From Elysia crispata (lineage: Eukaryota > Mollusca > Gastropoda > Plakobranchidae): a stretch of DNA of 64,000 bases. The notes beneath the pieces are model-generated. The model worked only from the letters and a program-made list of their open reading frames with translations. It was not told where the DNA came from and made no database searches. The position numbers and the translations under genes were made by a program. Location: positions 1,617,501 through 1,681,500 of the forward strand of contig JAWDGP010005301.1 of the NCBI GenBank assembly GCA_033675545.1, in the 5' to 3' direction. Each line of letters begins with the position of its first letter. Within the stretch, counting starts at the first letter, position 1. Shown here in pieces: positions 49,934 through 61,504 of this stretch.

Positions 49934-50480
49934 ATGAGATGAAAATCTCATAAAGGGCAAGATTTTTTTTACCTCTATTCCTTTTTTTTCCACCAATTTC
50001 TGCAAGATGTTGTGGATCAGATAATGTTTGGTAGTGACAGAAATTTATTTCATATTTTTAAAGGCTTTACATCAACGATATAAACATATGTGCTTTATAC
50101 ATAAAGCTGTTTTGTGCGTGCACATATCCACGGAATGTCTGTAGAGATATAAATCCAATGAGAGTCAGGTTGCTCTGACTTTTATAAATTTTGTTTTCAA
50201 CCAATTCCTACAAAATGGTCCGGATAAAATGTTTGAGGACTGACCGATTTAAAATATATATCTTCTATTTTTAAACGCTTTAAAAGAACAATTTCAACAC
50301 CTGCACATTATGCAGGTTATTTTATTCGTGTATATATCCACGAAATATCTAAGGAGACATAAATCCAATCCAAGGGCAAAGTTGTATGACTTTTATGGAA
50401 GTTTCCCAACTCCTACAAGACAGTACAGATCAATCGATGTGTGAGGATTATTATTACTATTATTATATTTAAGAGGGAAT
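49934..50480. repeat. Degenerate tandem array of a unit of roughly 185 bp
   Basis: Successive stretches repeat a loose pattern: CCAATTCCTACAA(A)ATGGTCCGGAT-AAATGTTTGAGGA, then CATATTTTTAAAGGCTTTA-like sequence, then ATATCCACG(G/A)AATRTCT and ATAAATCCAAT. Comparable units lie before the piggyBac insertion (about 46640-46870), so the transposon landed inside this array. The same array is in copy B at about 57820-58560. Units are diverged enough that exact borders are uncertain. Confidence 0.6.
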
Positions 50481-51651
50481 ATTAAGTCTGGAAGCTTCCT
50501 AATTTAAATTTGAATCGACTGTAAAGCGAAAAGGAAGATAATTGGAAAGATTGAAGAGCGGAGGGCTGTGCAAACTTTTGCAGAGAGGGCCAGGTTTGGT
50601 GACATAGAAATGTGTGGGGGCTGACATTCTTTGAACCATAACCGTCTGATTATTACTGATTTTATGACAGAGGCTGCGAGCCAGTGTGAATTTGAACACG
50701 GGCAACATATGCCCAGGGGGCCGAAATTTGGACATGCCTGTTATAAATTGTTTGACAATGACCAGATTTCGATATTAGCTGTAAGTAAAATGAAGCTGTC
50801 AAGCCTATTTTTCTGCAACCAGCTATATACTGATTTTCAATTCAAAGCTGTTAATTTTCTTTCAAAAATTTACAGTACCGTTCCCGCATAGTGAAATGGT
50901 AATTTAAAAGAGGCTTATATTGTGTAGAGTTTTTACCGAAAAAAAAATTGAAGGAATACCAGTACACTTACGTAGGTGATCTCTTTTCAAGATGTAGATC
51001 TGTCTAAACTTAAAGAGCCGTGCCTTTCTGATGTTTCAACTGAAAAGGCTCTAGCTCTTTTTCTGTGCGATTTCATGAACAAATACCATTATGTTTCTGA
51101 CATCATCATCATATTTTTAGCATTTCTACCTTCTTTTCTCCTCCTCATTCCTCCAGTATGAACCGACGAAATTTTCAGTCCCCTTTCTCACACTCTCATT
51201 TTTATCCTTTGTTAGCTCAAAATAAAATTCACCTTTCATAATTAAGAGTGAATCCTTTTTTGTTCATTTTAAAAGAAATCTCGCTAATACTGTGTTATAT
51301 ATTTCAAAATAGGGAAAAAAACAAACTTGAGAGGGTTGAAAGGTTTTTTTTTATACTTTTTAGTGAAAAATTCCTTCTATAGAATTGATAAAAGCTTCCT
51401 TTACATCATTGTTTACTCCCGCGCTCTGAATGGCTTGCCTGTGAAATAGAATCTTTTCAAAGCTCTGATATTTAATATTGATTGCAGATTTTATCACTTG
51501 TTTTTGTGTCAATGCAAACTTTATGTAAAAAGACGTACACATTAAATTCCAATAACATTTTTCACACCATGATATGAGTGTCTTATTGTGAGAAGAATTC
51601 CAATGTTTCAAAGTTCTATTTTATGCAAAAACTGTACCACTTTTTCATCAT

Positions 51652-51987
51652 ATGTGTTTAGAGTTTTTTTTTCTTTGTTTTCTTTCGCAAAACGTTTTGA
51701 AAAATTTTTTGGATGCAATAAGTTTTAATTACTCCTTTGGAAAAATTCATGAAATCTTTTGCGATTTTCCATTGTGTAAAGTTTTTAAAAACCAAGACAG
51801 AATTATCTATGTGAAGAGGAAAAAAGGATTTGGAATTGGCCCTTTAACACCACAAGCCCAGATGAGAAGATCTGATTATGGATCTATAAGTAAGAAAGAT
51901 GATGATGGAGGAAACGACACTTTAAATCTTTACAGTCTCCGTGATGATGGAGGAAGAGCATACAGTCTCAGTAGAGAGATAAATTAA
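51652..51987 (+). CDS. Candidate terminal exon of an unrecognised gene (possible cytoplasmic tail), copy A
   Basis: An open frame ends with a non-random, hydrophilic tail of about 60 residues: a basic start YVKRKKGFGIGPLTPQAQM, then SDYGSISKKDDDGGNDTLN, then LYSLRDDGGRAYSLSREIN and TAA at 51985-51987. A plausible acceptor ACCAAGACAG precedes it at about 51793-51802, so the exon may start near 51803, not at the upstream ATG. A basic patch followed by a Tyr/Ser-rich tail would suit the cytoplasmic end of a membrane protein, but no membrane segment or upstream exon was identified. AATAAA follows at 52070-52075. Copy B has the same sequence with a 21-bp in-frame deletion and an early stop. I do not recognise the family. 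Confidence 0.35.
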   Translation: MCLEFFFLCFLSQNVLKNFLDAISFNYSFGKIHEIFCDFPLCKVFKNQDRIIYVKRKKGFGIGPLTPQAQMRRSDYGSISKKDDDGGNDTLNLYSLRDDGGRAYSLSREIN

Positions 51988-52069
51988 AACCAGGGCTGCT
52001 TAAACAATTGCATCCAGATAAAGTTTACTTTTTTGCTTGGGATGTTTATTTCATTTAAAGAAGATGTTC

Positions 52070-52075
52070 AATAAA
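52070..52075 (+). terminator. Polyadenylation signal after the candidate terminal exon
   Basis: AATAAA 83 bases after the stop codon at 51985-51987, conserved in copy B (near 62790). It would end the upstream gene about 200 bases before the TATA box of the peptide gene. Confidence 0.45.
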
Positions 52076-52295
52076 ATATGAGAAAATTCAAATGTTTCAG
52101 GGTTGATCATCTTTCCAATTTTGTTTTCTTTGTGTAGTTGTATGGCTTTGAGAGTTATTGTTGTATTTTTTTCATGAAGTGGTATAAAGTTAAATCAAGT
52201 GCCAAAATAATATAACCCATATGTATATTACACTAGGGAATCGAAAGTGTTTACAGTACTTGTTATCTCCAGTGGGAAAAGGTCTCAGTGAAAAG

Positions 52296-52302
52296 TATAT
52301 AA
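52296..52302 (+). promoter_or_regulatory. TATA box of the secreted-peptide gene, copy A
   Basis: TATATAA in the context AAAAGTATATAAGAGC, 93 bases before the initiator ATG. A start site would be expected near 52326-52332, within CCTCACACACT. The box and its surroundings are conserved in copy B at 63016-63022. A clear TATA box with a short leader suits a strongly, tissue-specifically expressed secreted product. Confidence 0.65.
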
Positions 52303-52394
52303 GAGCATCGCCTAGTGAGGAACCTCACACACTTTTTCCTCAAGATTGAACGTTTCTGTAGACACGATCAGAGCTCTGTGATTCGATTTCAAAC

Positions 52395-53651
52395 ATGAAG
52401 ATTTTCAGTGGAAAGAAAGGTATTTAAACATTGCCTTTCACTGTTAACAATTAATATCTTTTTTCTTTTGAAAAAAAAACGTTTCTGTGATCAGAGTTCT
52501 GTGATTCGATTTCAAACATGAAGATTTTCAGTGGAAAGAAAGCTATTTAAACATTATCTTTAACATTTTATTATAAAATGTTGATATTCACTGTTAACAA
52601 TTAATATCTTTTTTCTTTTTCTTTGACAGTTACTGAGTTAGTACATGTAAATATTAGGGGCCTATCTGAAATTTTTCTATTCTATAATACCTAAGATAGA
52701 ATAAATCTTAAAACAGTGTTAGAAAAAAAAAGGGACCAAAATCAAAGATAGCTTGTGCAAAGCATAGAGTGAAATTACTGATTGAATTTCCTTTACCATG
52801 AACTTTATATAATTGTGACGAGGGTGCAAAATCCTTCAGTGAATAACGACTGAAACGTCCATGTTGTAAATAAAGTAAACAAATCTACAGCTTTGAAATC
52901 ATAGCTCTTAATTTATTAATTGGGTCGCTTGACTTTAGTTTTTGGTATACATTTAAAAATTTGTAAGACGAACAAAGCCTTTCAATAATATTGTTAATTT
53001 TTACTCTCAAACATCTTTTTTTTTTAACCTTTTGAGTTATTTTCATCTGGGTAGGTAAAATAGCCGTTCCTGCAGATCAGCTACTTCTCATCGAAAAGAT
53101 AATGTTTTCATTCCTTAAGTCATTAATGGAATAAATGCTTTTTCCATCTGTTTTTTTTTAAATCAAATACAAGAACATCCTATCTCTATAAGCTTTGCAC
53201 CCATTCCAAAAATGAACATTTCTTTTAGTACGGTATATCAATTACCATGGATAACACTTCAGCGCTAACGTGATATATTTGGGCTGTTCTATAATGAGGC
53301 TAAGATGATGATGAGAACGATGATGATGATGTATGACACTTTACAGTCTTCATGATTTTATTTTGCCTGAAACTGAGAGAAAATCAGTATGCTTTATGTA
53401 GGCGCCTCTCTTCAGATTTCATCTCCATTTCCCGCACTGGAATATTGTAAATTTCCTTATGGTGGAAGTATCTTATACATTTAAATCTCATTATTTTTTT
53501 GTGCGGTATGATTACACGTAAAAGCTGGTTTAAGTCATTATATTTTGAAGAATTTGAAGCATAAGTGATATGGAAACAATTGCCTTTTTGTAAATATTCT
53601 TTTTTTCTTTAATAACTCGATGGCATTCAGTTAATTCAATATTTATGTTGT

Positions 53652-53717
<66 letters not shown>

Positions 53718-54024
53718 GCAAAACATCAATCAAGCTTGCCGAAAAAGTACTTTGTGCATATACCTTTCATTCACATACGCAGTAACACAACCAAGTTTTC
53801 ATTGCAAAGGCCTGGTACTGTGGACATTACTGGGGCTGGCTCTGGTGATGCTCAACCTGCCTGAGGTCGCCCTAGGAAGAGATTGTGATGCTTCAAACTG
53901 TGCTTCGTGTATACCGTATAGAGGGCATGCGCAGTGTCTATGTGTGGTTGTTTACTGTGGCTCTGGCCTGCGGCGAAGACGAGCGGATCTTGATAATTTT
54001 ATAAACTTAGAAACCACAGAGTGA
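52395..54024 (+). CDS. Putative secreted six-cysteine prepropeptide, two exons, copy A
   Basis: Exon 1 codes 52395-52419 and exon 2 53810-54024, joined in phase 1 across a GT-AG intron of 1390 bp, giving 79 residues and TGA. I do not recognise the family. Residues 1-31 form a textbook signal peptide: basic start MKIFSGKK, hydrophobic core LVLWTLLGLALVML, and a likely cleavage after ALG. The mature region has six cysteines at 34, 39, 42, 51, 53 and 58 (spacing C-x4-C-x2-C-x8-C-x1-C-x4-C), enough for three disulfides. A run of four arginines (63-66) follows, a likely proprotein-convertase site, then a 13-residue acidic tail. Upstream are a TATA box (52296) and a short leader; AATAAA lies at 54417. 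It could be a neuropeptide or hormone, an antimicrobial peptide or another secreted effector; the sequence does not decide. The gene lies in a recent duplication, and its first exon is itself duplicated. The join makes sense both as a signal peptide and in phase, which is why I trust the model. Confidence 0.72.
52490..52560 (+). pseudogene. Duplicated first exon of the peptide gene with a destroyed splice donor
   Basis: About 139 bp downstream of the first, the leader and coding exon 1 recur nearly unchanged (CGTTTCTGTGATCAG..., ATG at 52518). The donor that reads AAAG-GTATTT in the first copy reads AAAG-CTATTT here, so splicing at the same point is not possible. Read through, it makes a ten-residue MKIFSGKKAI and a stop at 52548-52550. 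It lies inside the intron of the active arrangement. Copy B has the same defect at 63263-63295. Confidence 0.75.
53657..53714. repeat. (TA)n microsatellite
   Basis: About 58 bp of uninterrupted TA in the intron of the peptide gene, about 100 bp before exon 2. The Tyr-Ile frame running through it into exon 2 is an artefact and is why the exon's real acceptor at 53808-53809 matters. Confidence 0.95.
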
Positions 54025-54416
54025 TGTTTGTTTGCTGTCAAGGGCTGAAGCAGATGTTGATCAAAATCTGTTTATTCAAAGAAAGCAATATATTTTCCTT
54101 CAGATTTTTATGCTAATTGCAATTCCTTTAAGCCTAGAGGCTTCATTCTTTCAACGATTTTAGACCGAGAAAGTCTTTTTAGAATTATCATGTTTTATGT
54201 AACAGTTTGAACACGACGATTAATTTCGATTTCATTTCCTTTAGTTTCAGATTGAAACAGTTTTAAGCTTTCTTGAGTAGAAGCAGAAGTTCTAACGTAC
54301 AGCAATATCTCTTTGGTGATAACTATGGTTAAAAAACCCTCATAAAATGTGTTGCTTTATTTGAATAAAATGATGGTTATTGAATTTTTTTTTTTAATTT
54401 ATTCTTAAATGCTGTC

Positions 54417-54422
54417 AATAAA
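54417..54422 (+). terminator. Candidate polyadenylation signal of the peptide gene
   Basis: AATAAA about 390 bases after the stop codon, followed by GTCTTATGTAAATGTG. Another AATAAA is at 54363-54368. Confidence 0.4.
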
Positions 54423-54600
54423 GTCTTATGTAAATGTGAAATGTAAAGTAAAAAACTATCAAATATCTATGAGCCATGCTTTAAAAAACCAGCTGTGTTT
54501 ACAAGATGGACGTACATTGGAAAAATCAAGAGAAAATATACAGCTGTGGTAGAGAAAAATGAAATATAGACAAAGCCTTCGAAATACAACAGTGAAAGAT

Positions 54601-54601
54601 G

Positions 54602-54683
<82 letters not shown>
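54601..54683. repeat. (GA)n microsatellite
   Basis: Perfect GA dinucleotide tract followed by a short (GACA)n tail. Frames through it on both strands are Arg-Glu or Leu-Ser artefacts. Confidence 0.95.
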
Positions 54684-54689
<6 letters not shown>

Positions 54690-54691
<2 letters not shown>

Positions 54692-56690
54692 CAGACAGAC
54701 AGAGAAGACATAAAGAAAGCGAGATAAAAGAACAAGAACAAGAACAAGAACGATATGGAACAGGAGGAAGAGGACAAGGATGAGGTTGGGGAGAAGAAGA
54801 AAGAAAAAAAACCGAACAAAAACTGGAATTTTATTCTTAAATGATGACAAGTAAAATGCATTGCTTTTATTTCACTTGACCTGCGTCAGATGACAATGGA
54901 ACACTTTTGAAAGTTTTTGATAATTTACTTAAACTAAATTTAATTAAAAATAAAAAAAAGCCATTATAAAGAAGGATACAGAACTTTTCTAAAATTCAAC
55001 ACATTTTCACTGCATAGTTAAATTAAGTAATACAATTCAAAAGTGCACAAAATAGGATAATGAGTGCACAAAGGGAAGAAATGCAAAGGATAGTAATAAT
55101 GATAAGCAAGTGATTAATAACAAAATACCTGAAAAAGAAGCTTCAGTTTAATCTTTTAGACATAGTAGAAGTCGCAACAATTGAGCTTCTTAAACTATAA
55201 CGTAAAAAATTATTTAAAAAAACCATACATTCCCAAAATGAAAGACATTAATGTTATAAATATTTGAGTTAGAGGTGATTTATATTAAACAATTTTTTTT
55301 CTAAAGCATAGTGATTTCTTGAATATGAGCAAGGATTTATAAATCTATGGGTTGAAGGACAATGACTCACCTTTAAATTTCAACAGAGATATAAAAGAAA
55401 GAATTCTTAGTGTTTTTGAAATGCCAACACTACAAGAAAAAAGTATTTATAGATACTAGTCGGCCTGCTCTTTTTTTTTTTTTAATTGCGAAGGTCGAAA
55501 ATTCGATCCACTGAAGCATCTCCCGAAAAAATCAACTCATATTCTCATATTCTAATTTGGAAATTCAAATGTAATTAAGCAATCCCCATCAATAAAAGTG
55601 TCTAATTCTAGCTTCTTGATTGACAGTTTTCCGCAGTATGTATTTTACTCTTCTCTAGTTACACTTATTCTGGCCAAATGAAGATATTATCACCTTTTCC
55701 TCCTCCCCCCCTATCTTCCTTTTCCTTATTACGACAACGAAATAACCAAAATAAGGCATACAGGTAAGTTTGGAACAAATACAAGACATTTATTAAGTTG
55801 GAATAACAGTACTAATCTAGAGCAAAGGAAAAAAATAAGTAAATGAATACAAGTACAAACTCCAAATAAATCTTGAAACAACAAAATATCAATAGACCGA
55901 CACAATAATTAAACGCATGTAAACTTAAAACCGAACTACACATGTATAAGTAGAATTTAACACAAATTACACCATTGAACTAAACTTAATAAACCAAATT
56001 ATTAAAAATCAAACTAGGAATCAAAATAGAACCAGATTAGAATTAGAACTTAGAATTAAAATTAGAATTAGAAGTTAGAAAGAACTTAGAAATTGAAAAG
56101 TAAAACAAAAACCCGCTAGAATTTAGAATTTAGAACTATAAAGAGAACAAGCAGGAGAAAATCGGATGTTAATAAAACCAGTAAACTCAGTAAACCCAGT
56201 AGACTTAAAACACTCTTCCTGAAAATGCAAATAAGCATAAGCACCGCTAAAACATTCTGATGACACTAAAACCTATAGAAAAAGCATTCACAACGTAAAA
56301 GAACGAAGACAATGAATCTACTATGGTGATGAACCAAACGTAGTTAAAATATAAGCAAGTAAATTATATAAGTAAGCCATACGCTAGGTGGATAAAATAC
56401 AAGCTCAATAAAAGCAATCAGTTAATGTGGTAAATCATTGACTTTTACCAGCTAACCCTCCTTACAAGAATATCTTTCTAAACCGCAGCAGTCTTCCACC
56501 TATCCCACAAAGTAATATCAAAGCCCGGAGGTGATAGAGATTATAGACCACTGAAGGTTGTTACACAACTCTGTGAAACTAAGTAACTGTGAGGTCAGTT
56601 CCTAAGCAGGGTGCTCCGCAAAATAACACAAGTTGAATTTAAGAACAAGCCCTCACAACAGGTAGCCCTGCTGTAATACTAGCCTAGGAA
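54690..56690. other. Spacer between the two duplication copies
   Basis: No gene or transposon recognised. At about 56030-56130 there is a degenerate run of TTAGAAT/AGAATTAGAA-type words, a loose hexanucleotide-like repeat. The rest is AT-rich unique sequence. If the duplication is tandem, this spacer belongs to one unit and should be looked for left of copy A, where I do not see it. Confidence 0.5.
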
Positions 56691-58038
56691 TCTTTATTTA
56701 CAGTCTCTTGCATCTTTTGATCTTTAGGTCTAGCTCCGTCTGTCTCAGCCTCTATCGTGGTTTGAAATCCTTTCAAATTGTGTCTTTCAGTCAATCTTTC
56801 TAAGATCTGTTACTGACTAATCTGTTTATGTCCTGTAAAGATATGACTTTGCGATTCAGTTTCTAAGTCTATTTGAGCCAGCGTGAGAGTCAATGTTTAT
56901 GAAGCATCTTTTTATTTGTAGATGTGGAAGGCTAATTGGCTAAGTACCTGGTCTTGTCTCCACAATAGGCTCGGTGACGTATCTACGTTTGAATACCTTC
57001 TTCATTTCTATATTCAAATAATGTCTCTCAGTCAAATGTGCATCTAAAATCCATTAGACGCCTGTTTGGCATCTATTTTTTAGATGTGGATGGCTGATTG
57101 GCTAAGTGCCTATGCTTTAAAATTTTAGAAATGTAATTTTCGGCGATAATCAAGGTAATGATAATAATGTTGGTGTCCTTGACTTTCTTGTGTCCTTTGT
57201 TAAAATATGTATGTCAGGTTTATTTAACCTATGATGTATCAATGGTCACACTAAATGGGCTTAAAGTTATAAACTATATCACAACTGCTATGCCATTATA
57301 ATGTTTTTCCATGATAATTCAGCATTCTACGTTGTACTGCTAGATCCAATAGTATCAGTAGGCTTCGTAGTAATAACAATAAATGATATTTGTAAAACAT
57401 CATTTCCATACTTCAACTATTGCATTGGTACGCAAAAAAGTACTTTTGCTTTTACTAGTTCTTCTATTCGACTTAAGCGATTGTTAAAGAATTATATTAT
57501 ATAAACGAACAATAACTTTTGCATAAATTTGTAGAATTTGGCACTTGCTAGTCGTATTTGAAAGGATAAGAAAGGATGAAAAACCTGCAGGATGAATTAC
57601 TATAAACATTAAAAAAGGCATATTATAGCATGCTTAAGGATATAAAGAGAAGGATAAGAAGAGGAAGAAGTCTACTTGCAGGTAAAGAAGGAGCAGGAGG
57701 ATACTTTTACTTTTCATGCCGAGGGGTATAAAGATTTGACCAACCTAGCAGCAAGCGATTGCAATTCGTATATTTTTTAAATTTCTTATTAAGGAACAAA
57801 ACTGTTTAAGAATTGATAGGTGGCGCAGGTCAAATAGTTTGTTTGAGGATTGACAGAATCATATCTCACAATTTAAATGTTTCTACTGAAACTGAATGCA
57901 CAGCTGGTCCGAATTAAATGTTTGAGGATTCACAAATTTATATTTCGTATTTTTAATGGCTGTGCAGTAACATAACGAACAGTTGTACTTTTTGCAAGAC
58001 TATGATTGTTTTATTCTTGAAAGTATCGATAGAATTTT

Positions 58039-58042
58039 TAAA
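58039..58042. other. Unoccupied piggyBac target site (TTAA) in copy B
   Basis: The sequence GAATTTTTAAATGAGATG in copy B equals the two flanks of the piggyBac element in copy A joined over a single TTAA. It shows the pre-insertion state and fixes the element's ends to the base. Confidence 0.95.
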
Positions 58043-60018
58043 TGAGATGAAAATCTCATAAAGGGCAAGATTTTTTTACCTCTATTCCTTTTTTTTCACC
58101 AATTTCTGCAAGATGTTGTGGATCAGATAATGTTTGGTAGTGACAGAAATTTATTTCATATTTTTAAAGGCTTTACATCAACGATATAAACATATGTGCT
58201 TTATACATAAAGCTGTTTTGTGCGTGCACATATCCACGGAATGTCTGTAGAGATATAAATCCAATGAGAGTCAGGTTGCTCTGACTTTTATAAATTTTGT
58301 TTTCAACCAATTCCTACAAAATGGTCCGGATAAAATGTTTGAGGACTGACCGATTTATAATATACATCTTCTATTTTTAAACGCTTTAAAAGAACAATTT
58401 CAACACCTGCACATTATGCAGGTTATTTTGTTCGTGTATATATCCACGAAATATCTAAGGAGACATAAATCCAATCCAAGGGCAAAGTTGTATGACTTTT
58501 ATGGAAGTTTCCCAACTCCTACAAGACAGTACAGATCAATCGATGTGTGAGGATTATTATTACTATTATTATATTTAAGAATAAGAGGGAATATTAAGTC
58601 TGGAAGCTTCCTAATTTAAATTTGAATCGACTGTAAAGCGAAAAGGAAGATAATTGGAAAGATTGAAGAGCGGAGGGCTGTGCAAACTTTTGCAGAGAGG
58701 GCCAGGTTTGGTGACATAGAAATGTGTGGGGGCTGACATTCTTTGAACCATAAACGTCTGATTATTACTGATTTTATGACAGAGGCTGCGAGCCAGTGTG
58801 AATTTGAACACGGGCAACATTTGCCCAGAGGGCCGAAATTTGGACATGCCTGTTATAAATCGTTTGATAAGTGACCAGATTTCGATATTAGCTGTAGGTA
58901 AAATGAAGCTGTCAAGCCTTTTTTTCTGCAACCAGATATATACTGGTTTTCAATTCAAAGCTGTTAATTTTCTTTCAAAAAATTTACAGTACCGTACCCG
59001 CATAGTGAAATGCTGATTTAAAAGAGGCCAATATTGTGTGGAGTTACCCAAAAAAAAAAAAAAAATGGAAGGAATACCAGCAAACTTACGTAGGTGATCT
59101 CTTTTCAAGATGTAGATCTGTCTAAACTTAAAGAGCCGTGCCTTTCTGATGTTTCAACTGAAAAGGATCTAGCTCTTTTTCCCTGCGATATCATCAACAA
59201 ATACCAGTATGTTTCTGACATCATCATCATATTTTTTTTAGCTTTTCTACCTTCTTTTCTCCTCCTCATTCCTCCAGTATGAACCGACGAAATTTTCAGT
59301 CCCCTTTCTCACACTCCCATTTTTTGTCCTTTGTTAGCTCAAAATAAAATTCACCTTTCATAATTAAGAGTGAATCCTTTTTTGTTTATTTCAAAAGAAA
59401 TCTCGCTAATACTGTGTTATATATTTCAAAATAGGGGAAAAAAAACAAACTTGAGAGGGTTAATAGAACTTGGCACTTGCTAATCATGTCTGAAAGGATA
59501 AGAAAAGATAATAAAGCTATAGTTTTTATATCAACTAAATTACATAATGATGTAGACTCATTGTGATTAATTGTTTTTCGTCTGTATGATACCGTATTGC
59601 TCTTTGTATTTCTTGATATCGCATATGAGATGGGTATTTCACTTCCTAATGGGAAATAATAGATTGTTTGTACGCCATATATTTACTTCTTTGAACGAGA
59701 AATTATGTGTACGTGTCACTGCATCGTTCGTGCGTTGTAATGTACACTATCCCATCGGCTGATGATGGCCACTACCAGTTTAATGACATAATATATTCTA
59801 AAGCAGTCATGAAAAGATGTTTCACCTGGCAGTGCATAGGGAATTAAATCTCAGAAGGAGGGAAAAAAGGTGTTTGTGGGTAGGGCTTGCATCATTACTG
59901 TTTCGGGAAGGTCTGTCTGCTGTAAATTTTCTAATCTAGCAAAATATACACAATTAAAAACTGAAATCAGGTATTAGTTAATACAATGTTCAATGTTTCT
60001 AAGTGAGCAATAGAATAC

Positions 60019-60354
<336 letters not shown>

Positions 60355-61156
60355 GAGGGGAGGGATAGGAAGGCGACATACGCAACAATGAACTACATGT
60401 AGCGTGAACTGTGCGTTTCTTTGATGAATATTCATGCGCATAACTTTAATGTTTTGCTTCTATTAAACAAAAAAAGATTAACCTGAATTTATAATGCAAA
60501 GTCAACATTCACATAGATTATTTGGGATCTCTTAATTAAATTTATGCATCTTTATTGTTATTACATTTTACCATCTATATTATAAAATGCAACTTTGATT
60601 TCTTTGTTTCCTATCTCCTCCTAAACCATTCAAAGTACAGAGATGAAATATACTGATTTATGATCTGCCAAGTTTAGCGCGTGTCGCGGTGAAAAAAAAT
60701 GTTAAAATGTTTTGGATTTCGGCTAAAAAATGCCTTTGAAAGGTCATTTTATTTTTATTTTATTTAGTTCCTCAATTTTAATTGCCAAATTTGCTATAAA
60801 GAACCAAATAACATATAAAATAATTTTTCAGCGTTTTCGAATTTTTGATTTGGATAACTCTTTTCAAACAATCTATCATTTTTTTTTCTAAAAATAAATG
60901 TGTTGTAAAAACATTTTTTTCAAAGGTGTGAAAAAGTTAAAGAAAATTGAATTTTAACGAAATTTGGCCTCTTGCAGGTTGAGACAAAGCGTTATAGTAT
61001 GTGGTTGCTTTCGATATTGGCACTCTATTTGACTTTTTCTCTCAATAGCTTGGCAGAACTAGATGAATCAGAAAACTTTCAAAGTTCCGAGATCAATTAA
61101 TATTGATTGCAAGATTTCATCAATTGTTTGTGTTCAAATGCTATCTTTATGTAGAA

Positions 61157-61184
61157 AGATCTATACAGTGAATTTTCTTAGCTC

Positions 61185-61240
<56 letters not shown>

Positions 61241-61244
61241 ATTA

Positions 61245-61312
<68 letters not shown>

Positions 61313-61350
61313 TTGTAAGTTAGAGCTAAGAAAATTTACTGTGTAGATCT
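61157..61350. repeat. Inverted repeat with 31-bp arms around nested microsatellites
   Basis: The arm AGATCTATACAGTGAATTTT...(61157-61187) pairs with 61320-61350 with two mismatches. The 132-bp loop contains (TC)n at about 61190-61236, then (AC)n, (AT)n and (GT)n, and the last three are themselves self-complementary. The arms resemble the GTACACATTAAATTCC part of 51525-51555 only loosely. Confidence 0.85.
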
Positions 61351-61436
61351 AAATTCTGTCTTTAAATCCAGTTCTCAGATTTCTCTATTTATCCTACTAT
61401 ACTAAGCTTACTTATTTTTCTTTTCTAATTGATCGA

Positions 61437-61438
<2 letters not shown>

Positions 61439-61501
<63 letters not shown>
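61439..61501. repeat. (TA)n microsatellite
   Basis: TA dinucleotide tract of about 60 bp, followed by a stretch (61505-61740) unusually rich in CTAGATCTA-type words. Confidence 0.95.

Positions 61502-61504
<3 letters not shown>

Larger units (their letters stand above)
45520..53258. repeat. Segmental duplication, copy A
   Basis: This stretch, apart from the piggyBac insertion at 46877-49929, is present a second time from about 56693 to the window end with only scattered substitutions and small indels. Matching landmarks are 46138/57303, 50976/59094, 52296/63016 and 52395/63115. The two copies are in direct orientation about 10.7-11.2 kb apart. It carries the secreted-peptide gene and a candidate terminal exon upstream of it. 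The true right end of the homology is unknown because copy B runs off the window. Confidence 0.93.

Noticed and set aside
50499..50735. Minus-strand frame of 78 codons (106 in copy B), with GGGCCAGGTTTGG and GGGCCGAAATTTGG words on the plus strand
   Set aside because: The words resemble hAT-derived repeats, but I could not find termini or transposase motifs, so I did not call an element.
50976..51161. A 61-codon frame present in both copies (also 59094-59282), starting at a non-ATG codon
   Set aside because: It differs between copies by several amino-acid changes and an indel in only about 60 codons, and has no family resemblance I can name.
51360..51611. Minus-strand 83-codon frame in copy A
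   Set aside because: A one-base indel breaks it in copy B, and no splice context supports it.
54467..54861. Open frames across the GA tract with poly Leu-Ser or Arg-Glu
   Set aside because: Dinucleotide repeat artefacts.
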